From Candidatus Anammoxibacter sp. (lineage in GTDB: Bacteria > Planctomycetota > Brocadiia > Brocadiales > Anammoxibacteraceae), in NCBI GenBank assembly GCA_021777055.1, contig JAIQZO010000012.1:1-39012 (forward strand): a stretch of 39,012 nt of DNA, in the 5' to 3' direction. Each line of letters starts with the position of its first letter. Positions within the stretch are counted from its first letter, which is position 1. Shown here one piece after another: positions 8,334 through 17,192 of this stretch. Position numbers and translations under genes: made by a program. Below the pieces are notes generated by a model. That model saw nothing but the letters and a program-made list of their open reading frames with translations. It was not told the DNA's origin and ran no database searches.

Positions 8334-8400
8334 AGAAAAAAAAATGTGTATATTTCGACTAGTAATGCATCATATTTTACCACACCACATTACCAAAAAA

Positions 8401-9750
8401 TCACTGAAAAGTTTCAAGGAAATTTTCTATAAATTTGGTGTTAAACTTCCCTGCAACAAAGTCCGCATGAGATATTGCGCTTAATGCCAAAGGTATTGTC
8501 GTCTTCACACCTTCAATAACAAATTCATTCAACGCCCTTTTCATACAAGCAATAGCTTCATCTCTAGTATCCTGGTGCACTATAATCTTCGCAATCAACG
8601 AATCATAATATGGAGGTATTACATATCCCGTATAAACATGAGAATCAACCCTTACCCCACGCCCACCCGGCGGAGAAAAAAGCGTTACTTCTCCAGCGCT
8701 CGGCATAAAGTTATTATATGGATCCTCCGCATTTATCCTGCATTCAATTGAAGCCCCTTCATTCTTTACCTTTTTCTGCCGATATTCCATCCTCTCGCCA
8801 AAAGCAATCTTCAACTGCTCTTTAATCAAATCAATCCCCGTCACCATTTCTGTTACAGGATGCTCCACTTGTATCCTGGAATTCATTTCTATGAAATAAT
8901 ATTTTCCTTTATCGTCTACAAGAAATTCAACGGTCCCGGCATTAGTATATTCAACGGCCTTTGCAAGCCGAATAGCCGACTTGCAGAGATCATCACGAAG
9001 CTGTGTAGATATGTTTGGCGAAGGCGTCTCTTCCACAAGTTTTTGATGTCGACGCTGCAGACTACAATCACGTTCACCCAAATGAACAATATTACCATAA
9101 TTATCCGCCAGTATCTGAACCTCTACATGCCTGGAATTTTCTATGTATTTCTCTATATATAGAGACGGATCCTTGAATGAGTTTTCCGCTTCACGCTGAC
9201 AAAGGTCAAAAGAACTCAGTAAGCTAATATCATTATGTGCGACACGCATCCCTTTTCCCCCACCACCGGCAGAAGCCTTCATTAACACAGGAAACCCTAT
9301 TTCATGTGCAATCTTTAATGCTTCCTGTTTATTTTGAACAATCCCGTCACTCCCGGGAATTACAGGGACCTTGTTCTCAATTGCAACCTTTCTTGCTTCC
9401 ATCTTATTGCCCATCTTACGTAACACATTAGAGTTCGGGCCAATAAACACTATGTTTGACGATTCACAAACCTCAGCAAAATGGCCAACCTCTGACAAAA
9501 AACCATATCCCGGATGAATGGCTTCAATATCAGTTATTTCTGCAGCACTAATTATACTGGGAACGTTTAAGTAACTATGTTCCGGTTCATGAGGACCAAC
9601 ACAAACAACCCCATCTGCAGAATCCAAATATCTGGCGCCCTTATCTGCTTCAGAACAAATGGCAACGGTTTCAATACCAAGCTCTTTACAAGTCCTGATA
9701 ATCCTTAAAGCAATCTCACCCCTGGCAGCTACAAGTATACGCGAAAACAT
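8401..9750 (-). CDS. accC: Biotin carboxylase subunit of acetyl-CoA carboxylase
   Basis: Carboxylates the biotin carried by AccB using ATP and bicarbonate, the first half-reaction of acetyl-CoA carboxylase in fatty acid synthesis. The 449-residue length is normal. Visible are the N-terminal biotin carboxylase domain ([30 protein letters not shown]), the ATP-grasp glycine loop [13 protein letters not shown] near 160-175, and the catalytic region [16 protein letters not shown] near 285-300, then the C-terminal domain (ECRINAEDP). The ATG is preceded by GGTGAG. The accB gene lies upstream but 422 bp away rather than in the usual tight pair, so the two may have separate promoters. No carboxyltransferase gene is in the window. 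The stop is 68 bp upstream of the hzs promoter. Confidence 0.96.
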   Translation of the reverse strand: MFSRILVAARGEIALRIIRTCKELGIETVAICSEADKGARYLDSADGVVCVGPHEPEHSYLNVPSIISAAEITDIEAIHPGYGFLSEVGHFAEVCESSNIVFIGPNSNVLRKMGNKMEARKVAIENKVPVIPGSDGIVQNKQEALKIAHEIGFPVLMKASAGGGGKGMRVAHNDISLLSSFDLCQREAENSFKDPSLYIEKYIENSRHVEVQILADNYGNIVHLGERDCSLQRRHQKLVEETPSPNISTQLRDDLCKSAIRLAKAVEYTNAGTVEFLVDDKGKYYFIEMNSRIQVEHPVTEMVTGIDLIKEQLKIAFGERMEYRQKKVKNEGASIECRINAEDPYNNFMPSAGEVTLFSPPGGRGVRVDSHVYTGYVIPPYYDSLIAKIIVHQDTRDEAIACMKRALNEFVIEGVKTTIPLALSAISHADFVAGKFNTKFIENFLETFQ

Positions 9751-10172
9751 AAAATTTCACTCACCAATAAAATAATAAATTTATTAAATACGCCATCCAA
9801 CACAAGTAAATCATCAATTATAATTTGAAGAAACGCCACAGGACTATAACGCCTTAGCCTTACAGGTGGCATTCTGATCTAACTTCTTGCGAGTTGAATA
9901 GTTACCAAAAATCAATAGGGCAACGAAGAAATGTTACCCTAAACCCGACTTGACCAAGGGACAAAAAAAAAGAAAGGGAAAGATTAACAATACCCTACTA
10001 GTATTCAGGCCTTCTTTGCCCAAGCTTCAATCACCAATGTCTCATACTAATCAAGACTCCCGCTTGCATTCTACCCACAATCATCCTGAGTAAATCGAAC
10101 CTAAGGCATGTATATACCATTCACATACAATACTTTACCAAAGAGAAATTGCAGAAAAACTGCCACAATGTA
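9751..10172. other. Intergenic region between accB and accC, no feature recognised
   Basis: These 422 bp separate two genes that usually lie next to each other. No ORF with a ribosome binding site, tRNA-like fold or strong terminator is visible. A poly-A run at 9962-9971 and loose GGGTAAC/GTTACCC-like words near 9900-9945 are the only structure seen. It may hold an accC promoter. Confidence 0.5.
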
Positions 10173-10625
10173 TTACCCCTGTTTCACTCGAAATATCGGC
10201 TTGCCATACTCAACAGGTTCAGAATCTTTTACAAGAACCTCAACTATTTTACCTTCAATCCCAGACTTCACCTCATTCATAATCTTCATGGCTTCTACTA
10301 TACAAACTACAGTATCAACATCAATATTATCACCTATGTTTACAAATGCGTCCGCACCAGGCGAACTTGACCGATAAAACGTGCCAACCATAGGAGCAGT
10401 TATTTCAACATAATCAATGGGATCAGGTTCCTTAGCGTCAAGCAACTTAACGCTCTCCCTTTCCAACTCCTCAGTTTTACCAGGAGAGGCCTCTACAACC
10501 ACAGTAGAGTCAGCCTTTCTAATACGAATCTTTGTAGCCTTTTCCTGCACCTCTATCTCTGCTAAATCATTTTCATTCATCAATGCAACCAACTGCTTAA
10601 CTTTATTTACAAAATCCACCTTCAT
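10173..10625 (-). CDS. accB: Biotin carboxyl carrier protein of acetyl-CoA carboxylase
   Basis: Carries biotin between the carboxylase and carboxyltransferase of acetyl-CoA carboxylase. The 150-residue protein has an N-terminal region (MKVDFVNKVKQLVALMNEND) typical of AccB, a charged linker at about 40-70, and a C-terminal biotinyl domain (75-150). The biotin-accepting lysine is K114 in CIVEAMKIMNEV, and APMVGTFYRSSSPGA is the usual opening of the domain with the thumb region. It is transcribed toward accC. The length is normal and nothing is missing. Confidence 0.96.
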   Translation of the reverse strand: MKVDFVNKVKQLVALMNENDLAEIEVQEKATKIRIRKADSTVVVEASPGKTEELERESVKLLDAKEPDPIDYVEITAPMVGTFYRSSSPGADAFVNIGDNIDVDTVVCIVEAMKIMNEVKSGIEGKIVEVLVKDSEPVEYGKPIFRVKQG

Positions 10626-10778
10626 TTAATCTCCAAAACCTTTTTATAACCGAAAACATAAAAATGTTTCTGCAGTTTAAAATAATGATTTCCGAATACG
10701 CTTTTTACAGCAAATTAACAGATTTTACATTTCAAGCTTTATACACCTTATTTTACACCAAACAACAACACAAATAAC

Positions 10779-10963
10779 GCGGCAAAGCCGCAACCAAATC
10801 AGGAATTCAGGACAAAGCGTCAGACTTGCAGTTATTTTACCATGTTATTAATCGTAAAGTTGTATCTACTTTCCAACTACAGCTTTCTGCTGCACTAACT
10901 CCAGCCTACCCAATTCTGTATACCGTAAAAACCACAATCTATATAATAAAAAGAAGTTTTTAC
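10779..10963. repeat. Interspersed intergenic repeat, copy 1
   Basis: Begins with the hairpin GCGGCAAAGCCGCAA (10779-10793) and ends with the near-palindrome AAAAAGAAGTTTTTAC (10948-10963). A 24-nt core at 10834-10857 (ATTTTAC...AATCGTAA) matches 22 of 24 bases in copy 2 (14843-14866). It fills most of the 387-bp gap between accB and hemC, in which no gene is visible. Copies with related ends lie near 14.8 kb and 23.0 kb. Confidence 0.65.
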
Positions 10964-11012
10964 AAAACAACACATCCAAACATTTCAAATTCTTATAACT
11001 TACATTTGCAAA

Positions 11013-11960
11013 CTAACCAGATCCAGCAAGAGACTCCCTTATCTCCCGAAGTATCTTGTCCGCACCTTTTCCAAGGAGAAGTTCTGCAAGCTCAAGACCT
11101 ATATTAGAGGCATTTTCAACATCGCCATCTGCGCTTTCTTTCACAATCTCAGTTCCATCAAGAGAACTCACCATTGCTGTAAGTCGTAATTGGCCATCCG
11201 CACAAACTTCCCCAGCAGCCCCAACAGGTATCTGACAACCACCCTGAAGTTTATGTAACAGCGATCTCTCTGCGGTAACTGCAATACGTGTAGTACTGTC
11301 ATTTAGCAACGAAACCATAGACAACGTATCATCATCATCCTGCCTGGTCTCTATCGCCAAAGAACCTTGTCCCACTGCCGGCAACATAAAATCAAACGGA
11401 ATTATCTGACGAGCAATTCCCCCCAGCCCCATCCTAATCAAGCCCGCATTTGCAAGTATTATCCCATCAAAGTTGCCATTTTTTAATTTTTCCAATCGGG
11501 TATCAAGGTTTCCACGCAAATCTTCAATCTTCAAGTCAGGAAACCTGGCCAGCAGTTGTGCTTTTCTTCGTAAACTACTTGTCCCTATTACACAATCTGC
11601 GGAAATCTGATCCAGAGAAACACCTTCCCTACCTATAAAGACATCATGGGAATCCTCTCTTTTTGGAAATGCCCCAATAGTCAAACCTTCCGGCAACTCT
11701 GAAGGCATATCCTTTGCACTATGCACAGCAAGATCGATCTCGCCGCTCAACAAAGAGTTTTCTAGCTCTTTAGTAAAAAGCCCTACCCCACCCAATCTGG
11801 ACAGAGGGACATCTGTAATCCTGTCACCCTTTGTGGAAATTTCTTTTATTGTCACTTCCAACCCGCTAAACCGAGCCTCCAGTTCAGATTTTGTCCAATT
11901 TGATTGTATCAAGGCCAGCTTACTGGCCCGTGACCCTATTACTATCTTTTCTTTTCTCAC
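11013..11960 (-). CDS. hemC: Hydroxymethylbilane synthase (porphobilinogen deaminase)
   Basis: Joins four porphobilinogens into hydroxymethylbilane in the heme pathway, important in an organism with so many cytochromes. The 315-residue protein has the expected GSRASKLALIQS N-terminus, catalytic D84 in HSAKDMP, the GTSSLRRKAQL arginine cluster near 126-136, and C242 in LQGGCQIPVG, which binds the dipyrromethane cofactor; D84 and C242 have the same numbers as in E. coli. The start is GTG with a weak AGGG site; no ATG near the conserved N-terminus is available. It lies 93 bp downstream of the prenyltransferase gene on the same strand, so it may be in one operon with the genes up to ruvX. Confidence 0.96.
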   Translation of the reverse strand: MRKEKIVIGSRASKLALIQSNWTKSELEARFSGLEVTIKEISTKGDRITDVPLSRLGGVGLFTKELENSLLSGEIDLAVHSAKDMPSELPEGLTIGAFPKREDSHDVFIGREGVSLDQISADCVIGTSSLRRKAQLLARFPDLKIEDLRGNLDTRLEKLKNGNFDGIILANAGLIRMGLGGIARQIIPFDFMLPAVGQGSLAIETRQDDDDTLSMVSLLNDSTTRIAVTAERSLLHKLQGGCQIPVGAAGEVCADGQLRLTAMVSSLDGTEIVKESADGDVENASNIGLELAELLLGKGADKILREIRESLAGSG

Positions 11961-12053
11961 TTTAACCCTGTTTTGGCCTCAAGAACACACTTCCAGGCAA
12001 TAGAAATTACTGAAAATAATCTTAATAATGTTAAATACCACACTTAATATTTA

Positions 12054-12944
12054 TCATCTAACAAAAATATCTACAACTGTCACCAACATCAACCCAATGC
12101 TTATCATCCCATTAATAGTAAAGAATGCAATATTCACCTTTGACAAATCATCAGGACGCACAAGTGAATGTTCATAAATGAGTAATCCGGCAACACCACA
12201 GACGCCTGTCATATAAAAGAAACGCAAATCAGTACACCCTACCATCAAAAACAACACAACCACTGTAAACAAATGAAGCACACGTGATATTTTTAATGCC
12301 GTACTGATACCAAATCTTTTAGGGACAGAAAACAATCCCATGGTTTTGTCATGATCAAAATCCTGACAAGAGTATATAATATCAAAACCTGCCGTCCACA
12401 ACAACACTGCGAGCCCCAAAAGAAATGGCGGAAAATCCAGTTCGCCTTTAACCCCAACCCAAGCCCCCACTGGCGCAAGCCCAAGGGCGGCCCCCAACAC
12501 AAAATGGGAAGCATTGGTAAACCTTTTCGTAAACGAATAGCCAAGCAGGACAACAAGTGCAATAGGAGCTAAACAGAGAGACATTTTATTGAGCATTCCA
12601 GCTGAAATAACAAACAGCCCGGCAGAGACTATAGCAAACAACCACATAAAAGGCCTTCCCACAAGCATCTGATGAGACACCCTATAGGCGGTCCTTGCGT
12701 TATGTTCGTCATACTTTGTATCTACCAGACGATTAAAAACCATCGCACAACATCTCGCCATAGTTACCGCAAAAACTATAATTATAATACTCTTGCCCGA
12801 TGGCAATCCGTTCGCGGCAATAAATGCGCTTATTATAACAAACGGAAGCGAAAATATTGTATGAGAAAACTTTATCAGCTCTAAAACTACAGCTACCTTC
12901 TTAAACAAAGTCTGTTTTTCTACCGCCCCGTTGCTATTAATCAT
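12054..12944 (-). CDS. UbiA-family prenyltransferase, probably for menaquinone (MqnP-like)
   Basis: Integral membrane prenyltransferase of 296 residues that attaches a polyprenyl chain to an aromatic acid in quinone synthesis. Both Asp-rich motifs are present: NRLVDTKYDEHNARTAYR near 70-88 and DIIYSCQDFDHDKTMGLFSVP near 188-208, among about eight hydrophobic helices. The sequence resembles the subgroup called 4-hydroxybenzoate polyprenyltransferase that works in the futalosine menaquinone route. Anammox bacteria use menaquinone, so MqnP is the better guess than UbiA, but no mqn gene is adjacent to confirm it. Its ATG overlaps the stop of the U32 gene by four bases (ATGA) and follows GGGAGAAG, indicating translational coupling. 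Confidence 0.85.
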   Translation of the reverse strand: MINSNGAVEKQTLFKKVAVVLELIKFSHTIFSLPFVIISAFIAANGLPSGKSIIIIVFAVTMARCCAMVFNRLVDTKYDEHNARTAYRVSHQMLVGRPFMWLFAIVSAGLFVISAGMLNKMSLCLAPIALVVLLGYSFTKRFTNASHFVLGAALGLAPVGAWVGVKGELDFPPFLLGLAVLLWTAGFDIIYSCQDFDHDKTMGLFSVPKRFGISTALKISRVLHLFTVVVLFLMVGCTDLRFFYMTGVCGVAGLLIYEHSLVRPDDLSKVNIAFFTINGMISIGLMLVTVVDIFVR

Positions 12945-14203
12945 TTCTTCTCCCTGATAATTGACAAATCATGAACAGCCCTTTCAGTCTTTAACATCAC
13001 AGTCTGACCAGGGTTTGCCTCATCTAACAATTTATCATTTATATCAAATATACCACTTACTTTCTGCCGAAAGTCGTCCTTCAGACAAGGACCCATAATC
13101 TCCACATCGGCTCCCAGCCTTATCTTATTCTTAACCACCACTTTAATTATATTATCTGCAATTGTTTTCTCAACTAAGCCGAGATACCGATACTCCCTGA
13201 CATATCCGCAGTTTTCATCATCGTCGTCATCCACGGAATCCTCCACCCCTTCCGGCTTCCCCAAAAAGAATCCAGTACTATACGGACGGTGACTTACCTT
13301 GTTCAGCTCTTCCAACCATACATTTTTATAAGCGAAATCAGACAAAGTACCACAAGAACCAACCTCACGATCAAACGCATCTATAGCCTCTCTATATATA
13401 CGCGTTACGGCGGCTACATAATACTGGCTCTTCATCCTACCCTCAATCTTCCAAGCTGTAACCCCTGACGAAATCAGCTCTGCCACATATCTGATCATGC
13501 ACAGATCCTTAGAACTGAGAATATATGTACCATTCTCATCTTCAACAATCGGAAACTGTTCATCTGGCCGCTTCTCTTCCTTGAGAGAATATTTCCACCT
13601 ACAAGAATGTGCACAATCACCCAGGTTTGCACTTCTATTTGTCATATGCGCACTAAGCAAACACCTGCCCGAATAGGACATACACATTGCACCATGAACA
13701 AAGACCTCTGTCGCACATCCAATTTCTCTGTTTACTTCTTCTATTTCACCCAGGGACAACTCCCTAGCAAGTATAACCCTTTTCGCTCCCTGTTTTCGCC
13801 AAAACTCAACAGACAACAGATTTGTTGTATTCGCCTGTGTACTTATGTGAACCGGAATATGAGGAGCAAGGTCGCAAACAATAGAAAAGACCCCGGGATC
13901 AGATACTATCACGGCATCAATTGGTAGACTTGAGACCCTTTTCACCTCTCTTTGCACATCAGACAACTGGGCATTTCTGGCAAAAATATTTAATGCGACA
14001 TAAATTTTCTTACCTTTTTCGTGAAGGAATTCCGCTCCAGCAACAATATCATCTTCTGTAAAGTCTTTAGTACGTGTACGGAGATTTAAACCAGGCATCC
14101 CTATATAAACTGCATCTGCACCGTATACGGCAGCAATCTTCAACTTTTCAAGGCTACCTCCAGGCGCAACCAGTTCAGGCTTCTTATATGGAAGATTCAT
14201 CAT
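12941..14203 (-). CDS. U32 family protein, TrhP/YegQ-like tRNA hydroxylation protein
   Basis: Member of peptidase family U32. The closest match from motifs is TrhP (YegQ), which with prephenate-derived chemistry helps form 5-hydroxyuridine at the tRNA wobble position; the older label collagenase-like protease is probably misleading. The 420-residue protein opens with KPELVAPGGSLEKLKIAAVYGADAVY and has the four-cysteine signature around GAMCMSYSGRC and GDCAHSCRW (C174, C181, C197, C201), thought to hold an iron-sulfur cluster. WKIEGRMKS follows. An acidic DDDDE stretch interrupts the C-terminal part. Two adjacent ATGs (14203 and 14200) are possible starts. The gene overlaps ruvX by 20 bp and the prenyltransferase gene by 4 bp. 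Confidence 0.85.
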   Translation of the reverse strand: MMNLPYKKPELVAPGGSLEKLKIAAVYGADAVYIGMPGLNLRTRTKDFTEDDIVAGAEFLHEKGKKIYVALNIFARNAQLSDVQREVKRVSSLPIDAVIVSDPGVFSIVCDLAPHIPVHISTQANTTNLLSVEFWRKQGAKRVILARELSLGEIEEVNREIGCATEVFVHGAMCMSYSGRCLLSAHMTNRSANLGDCAHSCRWKYSLKEEKRPDEQFPIVEDENGTYILSSKDLCMIRYVAELISSGVTAWKIEGRMKSQYYVAAVTRIYREAIDAFDREVGSCGTLSDFAYKNVWLEELNKVSHRPYSTGFFLGKPEGVEDSVDDDDDENCGYVREYRYLGLVEKTIADNIIKVVVKNKIRLGADVEIMGPCLKDDFRQKVSGIFDINDKLLDEANPGQTVMLKTERAVHDLSIIREKK

Positions 14204-14624
14204 TTTGACCTATAGATTTTTCCATATCAAGATATCCTTGCAGTATTATTTGCGCCGCAACCATATCGATCTTTTTCTTCCTCTTTTTACCTGAAAGATT
14301 TGCTTCATTCAATGCCCTGGTACCTATAACAGTAGAAAGTCTTTCATCAAACATCTTTATAGGAATAGAGATGTGAGTTTTTAAGGATTCTATAAACTTT
14401 AAAACCTCTTTGGCCTTCTCTCCTAAAGTGTTGTTCATATTTTTAGGCAAACCGACCACCACCTCAACCACATCCTTTTCATCTATAAGATCGCGTATCT
14501 CTTTCATATCACTTGCAATATTCTTCCTAAAAAGGGTCTGGACACCTTGGGCAGTAATCCCTAATGGGTCACTAACCGCCAACCCTATCCGTCTAGATCC
14601 ATAATCAATACCTAGTATACGCAT
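14184..14624 (-). CDS. ruvX: Putative pre-16S rRNA nuclease / Holliday junction resolvase-like RuvX (YqgF)
   Basis: RNase H-fold nuclease of 146 residues, linked to 16S rRNA 5' maturation and originally named as a Holliday junction resolvase. The N-terminus RILGIDYGSRRIGLAVSDP carries the first catalytic Asp (D6). VVGLPKNMN and FDERLSTVIGTRAL provide the family core, and DMVAAQIILQGYLD near 120-133 carries the last Asp. The ribosome binding site before ATG 14624 is weak. The 3' end overlaps the U32 gene by 20 bp. It is probably the first gene of a run ruvX, U32, prenyltransferase, hemC. Confidence 0.93.
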   Translation of the reverse strand: MRILGIDYGSRRIGLAVSDPLGITAQGVQTLFRKNIASDMKEIRDLIDEKDVVEVVVGLPKNMNNTLGEKAKEVLKFIESLKTHISIPIKMFDERLSTVIGTRALNEANLSGKKRKKKIDMVAAQIILQGYLDMEKSIGQNDESSI

Positions 14625-14791
14625 ATGTATTCAAAAAAGTCCAATTTAGCTAACATCCCACACAGATTATTAAGCCCTTACACCGCCAGCAGATAGGGAA
14701 TCTTAACAAAAACCAGATAACAAGTCAATGTTAAACAAAGCAGAAAAAGAGCGTTAATACCATAGTGGAGCAAAGCTAAACCCGAAATTGA

Positions 14792-14970
14792 GAATAAAGA
14801 ATCCTGGAGTCAGGATTCAAAATAAATCATAGGTTTGTAATCATTTTACGATGTTTTTAATCGTAAGATTTAGTATGCATTTCCTAAATCTATGGTTTCT
14901 ATTATTCCGGCTTCAGACTCCAGGATTCTTTATTCCATTAAAAGCTACAAAATCTTAAAAAGAAGTTTTT
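14792..14970. repeat. Interspersed intergenic repeat, copy 2, with a long imperfect palindrome
   Basis: A 20-bp perfect inverted repeat, GAATAAAGAATCCTGGAGTC at 14792-14811 and its complement at 14916-14935, frames a region whose centre is itself a hairpin (TTTTACGAT / ATCGTAAGA at 14844-14868). The copy ends with AAAAAGAAGTTTTT (14957-14970). It shares its 24-nt core with copy 1. The rest of the 548-bp gap between the divergent ruvX and uppP genes shows no gene. The 5' end (GGAGCAAAGCTAAACC at about 14767) looks like a degraded GCGGCAAAGCCGC hairpin. Confidence 0.7.
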
Positions 14971-15172
14971 TTTATGATTTTGTAGTTTTTACCCGGTTCA
15001 CATTGACAGGAATCAACATAAATTTTAAATATGTGATAAATAACGTACAAAATAGCCGAAAAACTAAAGAACCCATTTCTGGCAATCAAAAATAGTTGGA
15101 AATTAAAATGAAAAAGTTATACAATTCTTATGTTAACCCATTAAAAACGAAGATTTTACGGAGTAATACCAA

Positions 15173-16009
15173 ATGAGTGTAATTGACGCATTAATTTTAG
15201 GGATAATTCAAGGACTTACAGAATTCTTCCCTGTTAGCAGCTCCGGACACCTGGTAATTTTTAAGAATATTTTAAATGTAAACACCCCTGGTGTAATAAT
15301 GGAGATTTCACTCCATTTCGGAACGGTTGTTGCTATATGCGCAGCATTCCATCGAGACATTTTTCTCCTGATAAAGGAAGCAAAAACTCTGACTTATACA
15401 TTAATAGGAAAGAAAAAAAATGTTGCAAAATCATACGAAGACCAGGACACAAAGATCTTATTGGCAATACTAATAGGGAACATACCAACGGTTATTATTG
15501 CGTTGTTATGCGAAAGTATCTTTGAAAGGTTCTTTAATATACCTGCATTGGCAAGCATAATGATCATAATTACAGGTTTTGTTCTATGGTTAACAAGGAT
15601 TGCCCATGTTAAGGAAGATAATGGACGTAATAAGGTGAGGATTGTTGATGCCTTGATAGTTGGTGCCGCACAGGGCATCGCGATAATACCTGGAATATCC
15701 AGATCTGGAACGACCATAGCAACCGCATCATTTTTGGGAATAAAGAGAGAACTTGCTGCAAAATTCTCCTTTTTATTGTCTGTTCCGGTAATAATAGGAG
15801 GTGTAATCTTAAAGTTTGATGATATTAGTGAAGGAACAGTAAATTTCCAGAACATAATAATAGGAACGATTGCCTCTGCAATTGTAGGCTATTTAGCACT
15901 TTTCTTTCTTGTAAAGCTAATTAAAAAAGGAAAATTCCACCTCTTTTCATACTATTGCTGGAGTGTTGGTATAATTTCCACAATCTGTTTCTTGACAGTA
16001 TTAAAATAG
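15173..16009 (+). CDS. uppP: Undecaprenyl-diphosphatase UppP (BacA family)
   Basis: Membrane phosphatase that recycles undecaprenyl diphosphate to the monophosphate lipid carrier for cell-wall and polysaccharide synthesis. The 278-residue protein has the family signatures GIIQGLTEFFPVSSSGHL near 11-28, with the catalytic Glu and Ser-rich loop, and IIPGISRSGTTIATA near 170-184, within about eight hydrophobic helices. The ATG has GGAG eleven bases upstream. It ends 17 bp before the radical SAM gene, which suggests cotranscription. Confidence 0.95.
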   Translation: MSVIDALILGIIQGLTEFFPVSSSGHLVIFKNILNVNTPGVIMEISLHFGTVVAICAAFHRDIFLLIKEAKTLTYTLIGKKKNVAKSYEDQDTKILLAILIGNIPTVIIALLCESIFERFFNIPALASIMIIITGFVLWLTRIAHVKEDNGRNKVRIVDALIVGAAQGIAIIPGISRSGTTIATASFLGIKRELAAKFSFLLSVPVIIGGVILKFDDISEGTVNFQNIIIGTIASAIVGYLALFFLVKLIKKGKFHLFSYYCWSVGIISTICFLTVLK

Positions 16010-16026
16010 TATTAAGGAAAACACAG

Positions 16027-17091
16027 ATGAAAGAAGCGATGTATTACGAACCTTCAGAACACGGAATGGTTCTCTGCAATCTCTGCCCACGTAATTGTGT
16101 AATACCGGAGGGGCTAACCGGTTTCTGCGGGGTAAGGAAGAACATTAGCGGCAAACTCTATGCATTGACTTATGAAATGGTTACATCCATTGCTATTGAC
16201 CCCATAGAAAAGAAGCCATTATATCATTTCTACCCTGGGACACGTACAATGTCAATCGGCACCTTCGGATGTAATATGCGTTGCAAACATTGTCAAAACT
16301 GGGATATTTCGCATCAGACAGCAACTGAAAGCAGTAATGGAATGAGCCGTCTTCAGCCAAAAGAACTAATCCGTTTAACAAAAGAAAAAGGCTGCGGGGC
16401 TTTGGCATGGACATATAATGAACCTAGTATATGGTTTGAATATCTGCTTGAAACTGCAAAGCTGGCCAAAAAAGAGGGAATTTTAACCGTCATGGTCACC
16501 TCCGGCATGATTAATCAGCCCCCGCTTAAAGAACTGATAGGCCACATAGACGCGTATAGGTTGGACATAAAAGGGTTTACAGAGAAATTCTACAAAGACC
16601 TTACCGGAAAAGCCATATTAAATAATGTCCTGGAAAATGCATTGCTGGCATACAGAGCAGGTTCGCACCTAGAAATCATCACAAATGTAATACCAAACTG
16701 GAATGATTCGGATGAACATTTTGATGGCTTATCAAAATGGATAGTTAAAAACCTAAGCAAGGAGACACCATGGCACTTGACAGCATACTACCCGAACAAT
16801 AAATTAACCGAGCCCCCCACCCCGACTAGCACCCTGGAGAGAGGAATGGAGATAGGCCTTGAGAACGGACTGGAGTATATATATATTGGAAACATACCCG
16901 GACATACGGGACAAAACACCGTTTGCCCGAAATGTAAAAGTATGCTAGTAAACAGGATAGGGTTTGGGGTTACAGAGAATCATATTGTAAAGGGACGATG
17001 TGATTCATGCGGACATGAAATCAAATCCTACAAAGGGAAAGACTTTCCATCTGAAATCAATACCAATCCGCACCCAGAAAGGGTTATGTAA
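16027..17091 (+). CDS. amrS: AmmeMemoRadiSam system radical SAM enzyme (AmrS-like)
   Basis: Radical SAM protein of the AmmeMemoRadiSam group, whose substrate is not established. In the 354-residue protein the cluster-binding motif CNMRCKHCQNW is at C82, C86 and C89, preceded by IGTFG as is typical. An N-terminal Cys cluster (CNLCPRNC at 17-24 and C34) and a C-terminal zinc-ribbon-like CPKC...CDSCGHE are visible. The frame is open further upstream into uppP, but the ATG at 16027 with AAGGA before it agrees with family N-termini (MKEAMYYE). The partner AMMECR1 and Memo proteins are not in the window. Confidence 0.9.
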   Translation: MKEAMYYEPSEHGMVLCNLCPRNCVIPEGLTGFCGVRKNISGKLYALTYEMVTSIAIDPIEKKPLYHFYPGTRTMSIGTFGCNMRCKHCQNWDISHQTATESSNGMSRLQPKELIRLTKEKGCGALAWTYNEPSIWFEYLLETAKLAKKEGILTVMVTSGMINQPPLKELIGHIDAYRLDIKGFTEKFYKDLTGKAILNNVLENALLAYRAGSHLEIITNVIPNWNDSDEHFDGLSKWIVKNLSKETPWHLTAYYPNNKLTEPPTPTSTLERGMEIGLENGLEYIYIGNIPGHTGQNTVCPKCKSMLVNRIGFGVTENHIVKGRCDSCGHEIKSYKGKDFPSEINTNPHPERVM

Positions 17092-17192
17092 CATTTCGTC
17101 ACTGCCCCCAACAACAGCATTTTATTAAATATACTTTTACTCAAGTCACTAATGCCGACGATTAGGAGTCAATTTACAAAACCCACGTAACC

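Noticed and set aside
10108..10377. Plus-strand ORF of 89 codons over accB
   Set aside because: It is the antisense shadow of the well-supported accB frame and has no family-like sequence or ribosome binding site.
12941..14203. Collagenase-type protease function for the U32 protein
   Set aside because: The Cys pattern and sequence fit the RNA-modification branch of U32 better than a secreted protease, and no signal peptide is present.
15394..15855. Minus-strand ORF of 153 codons inside uppP
   Set aside because: Antisense to a clear UppP protein; hydrophobic pattern simply mirrors the sense helices.
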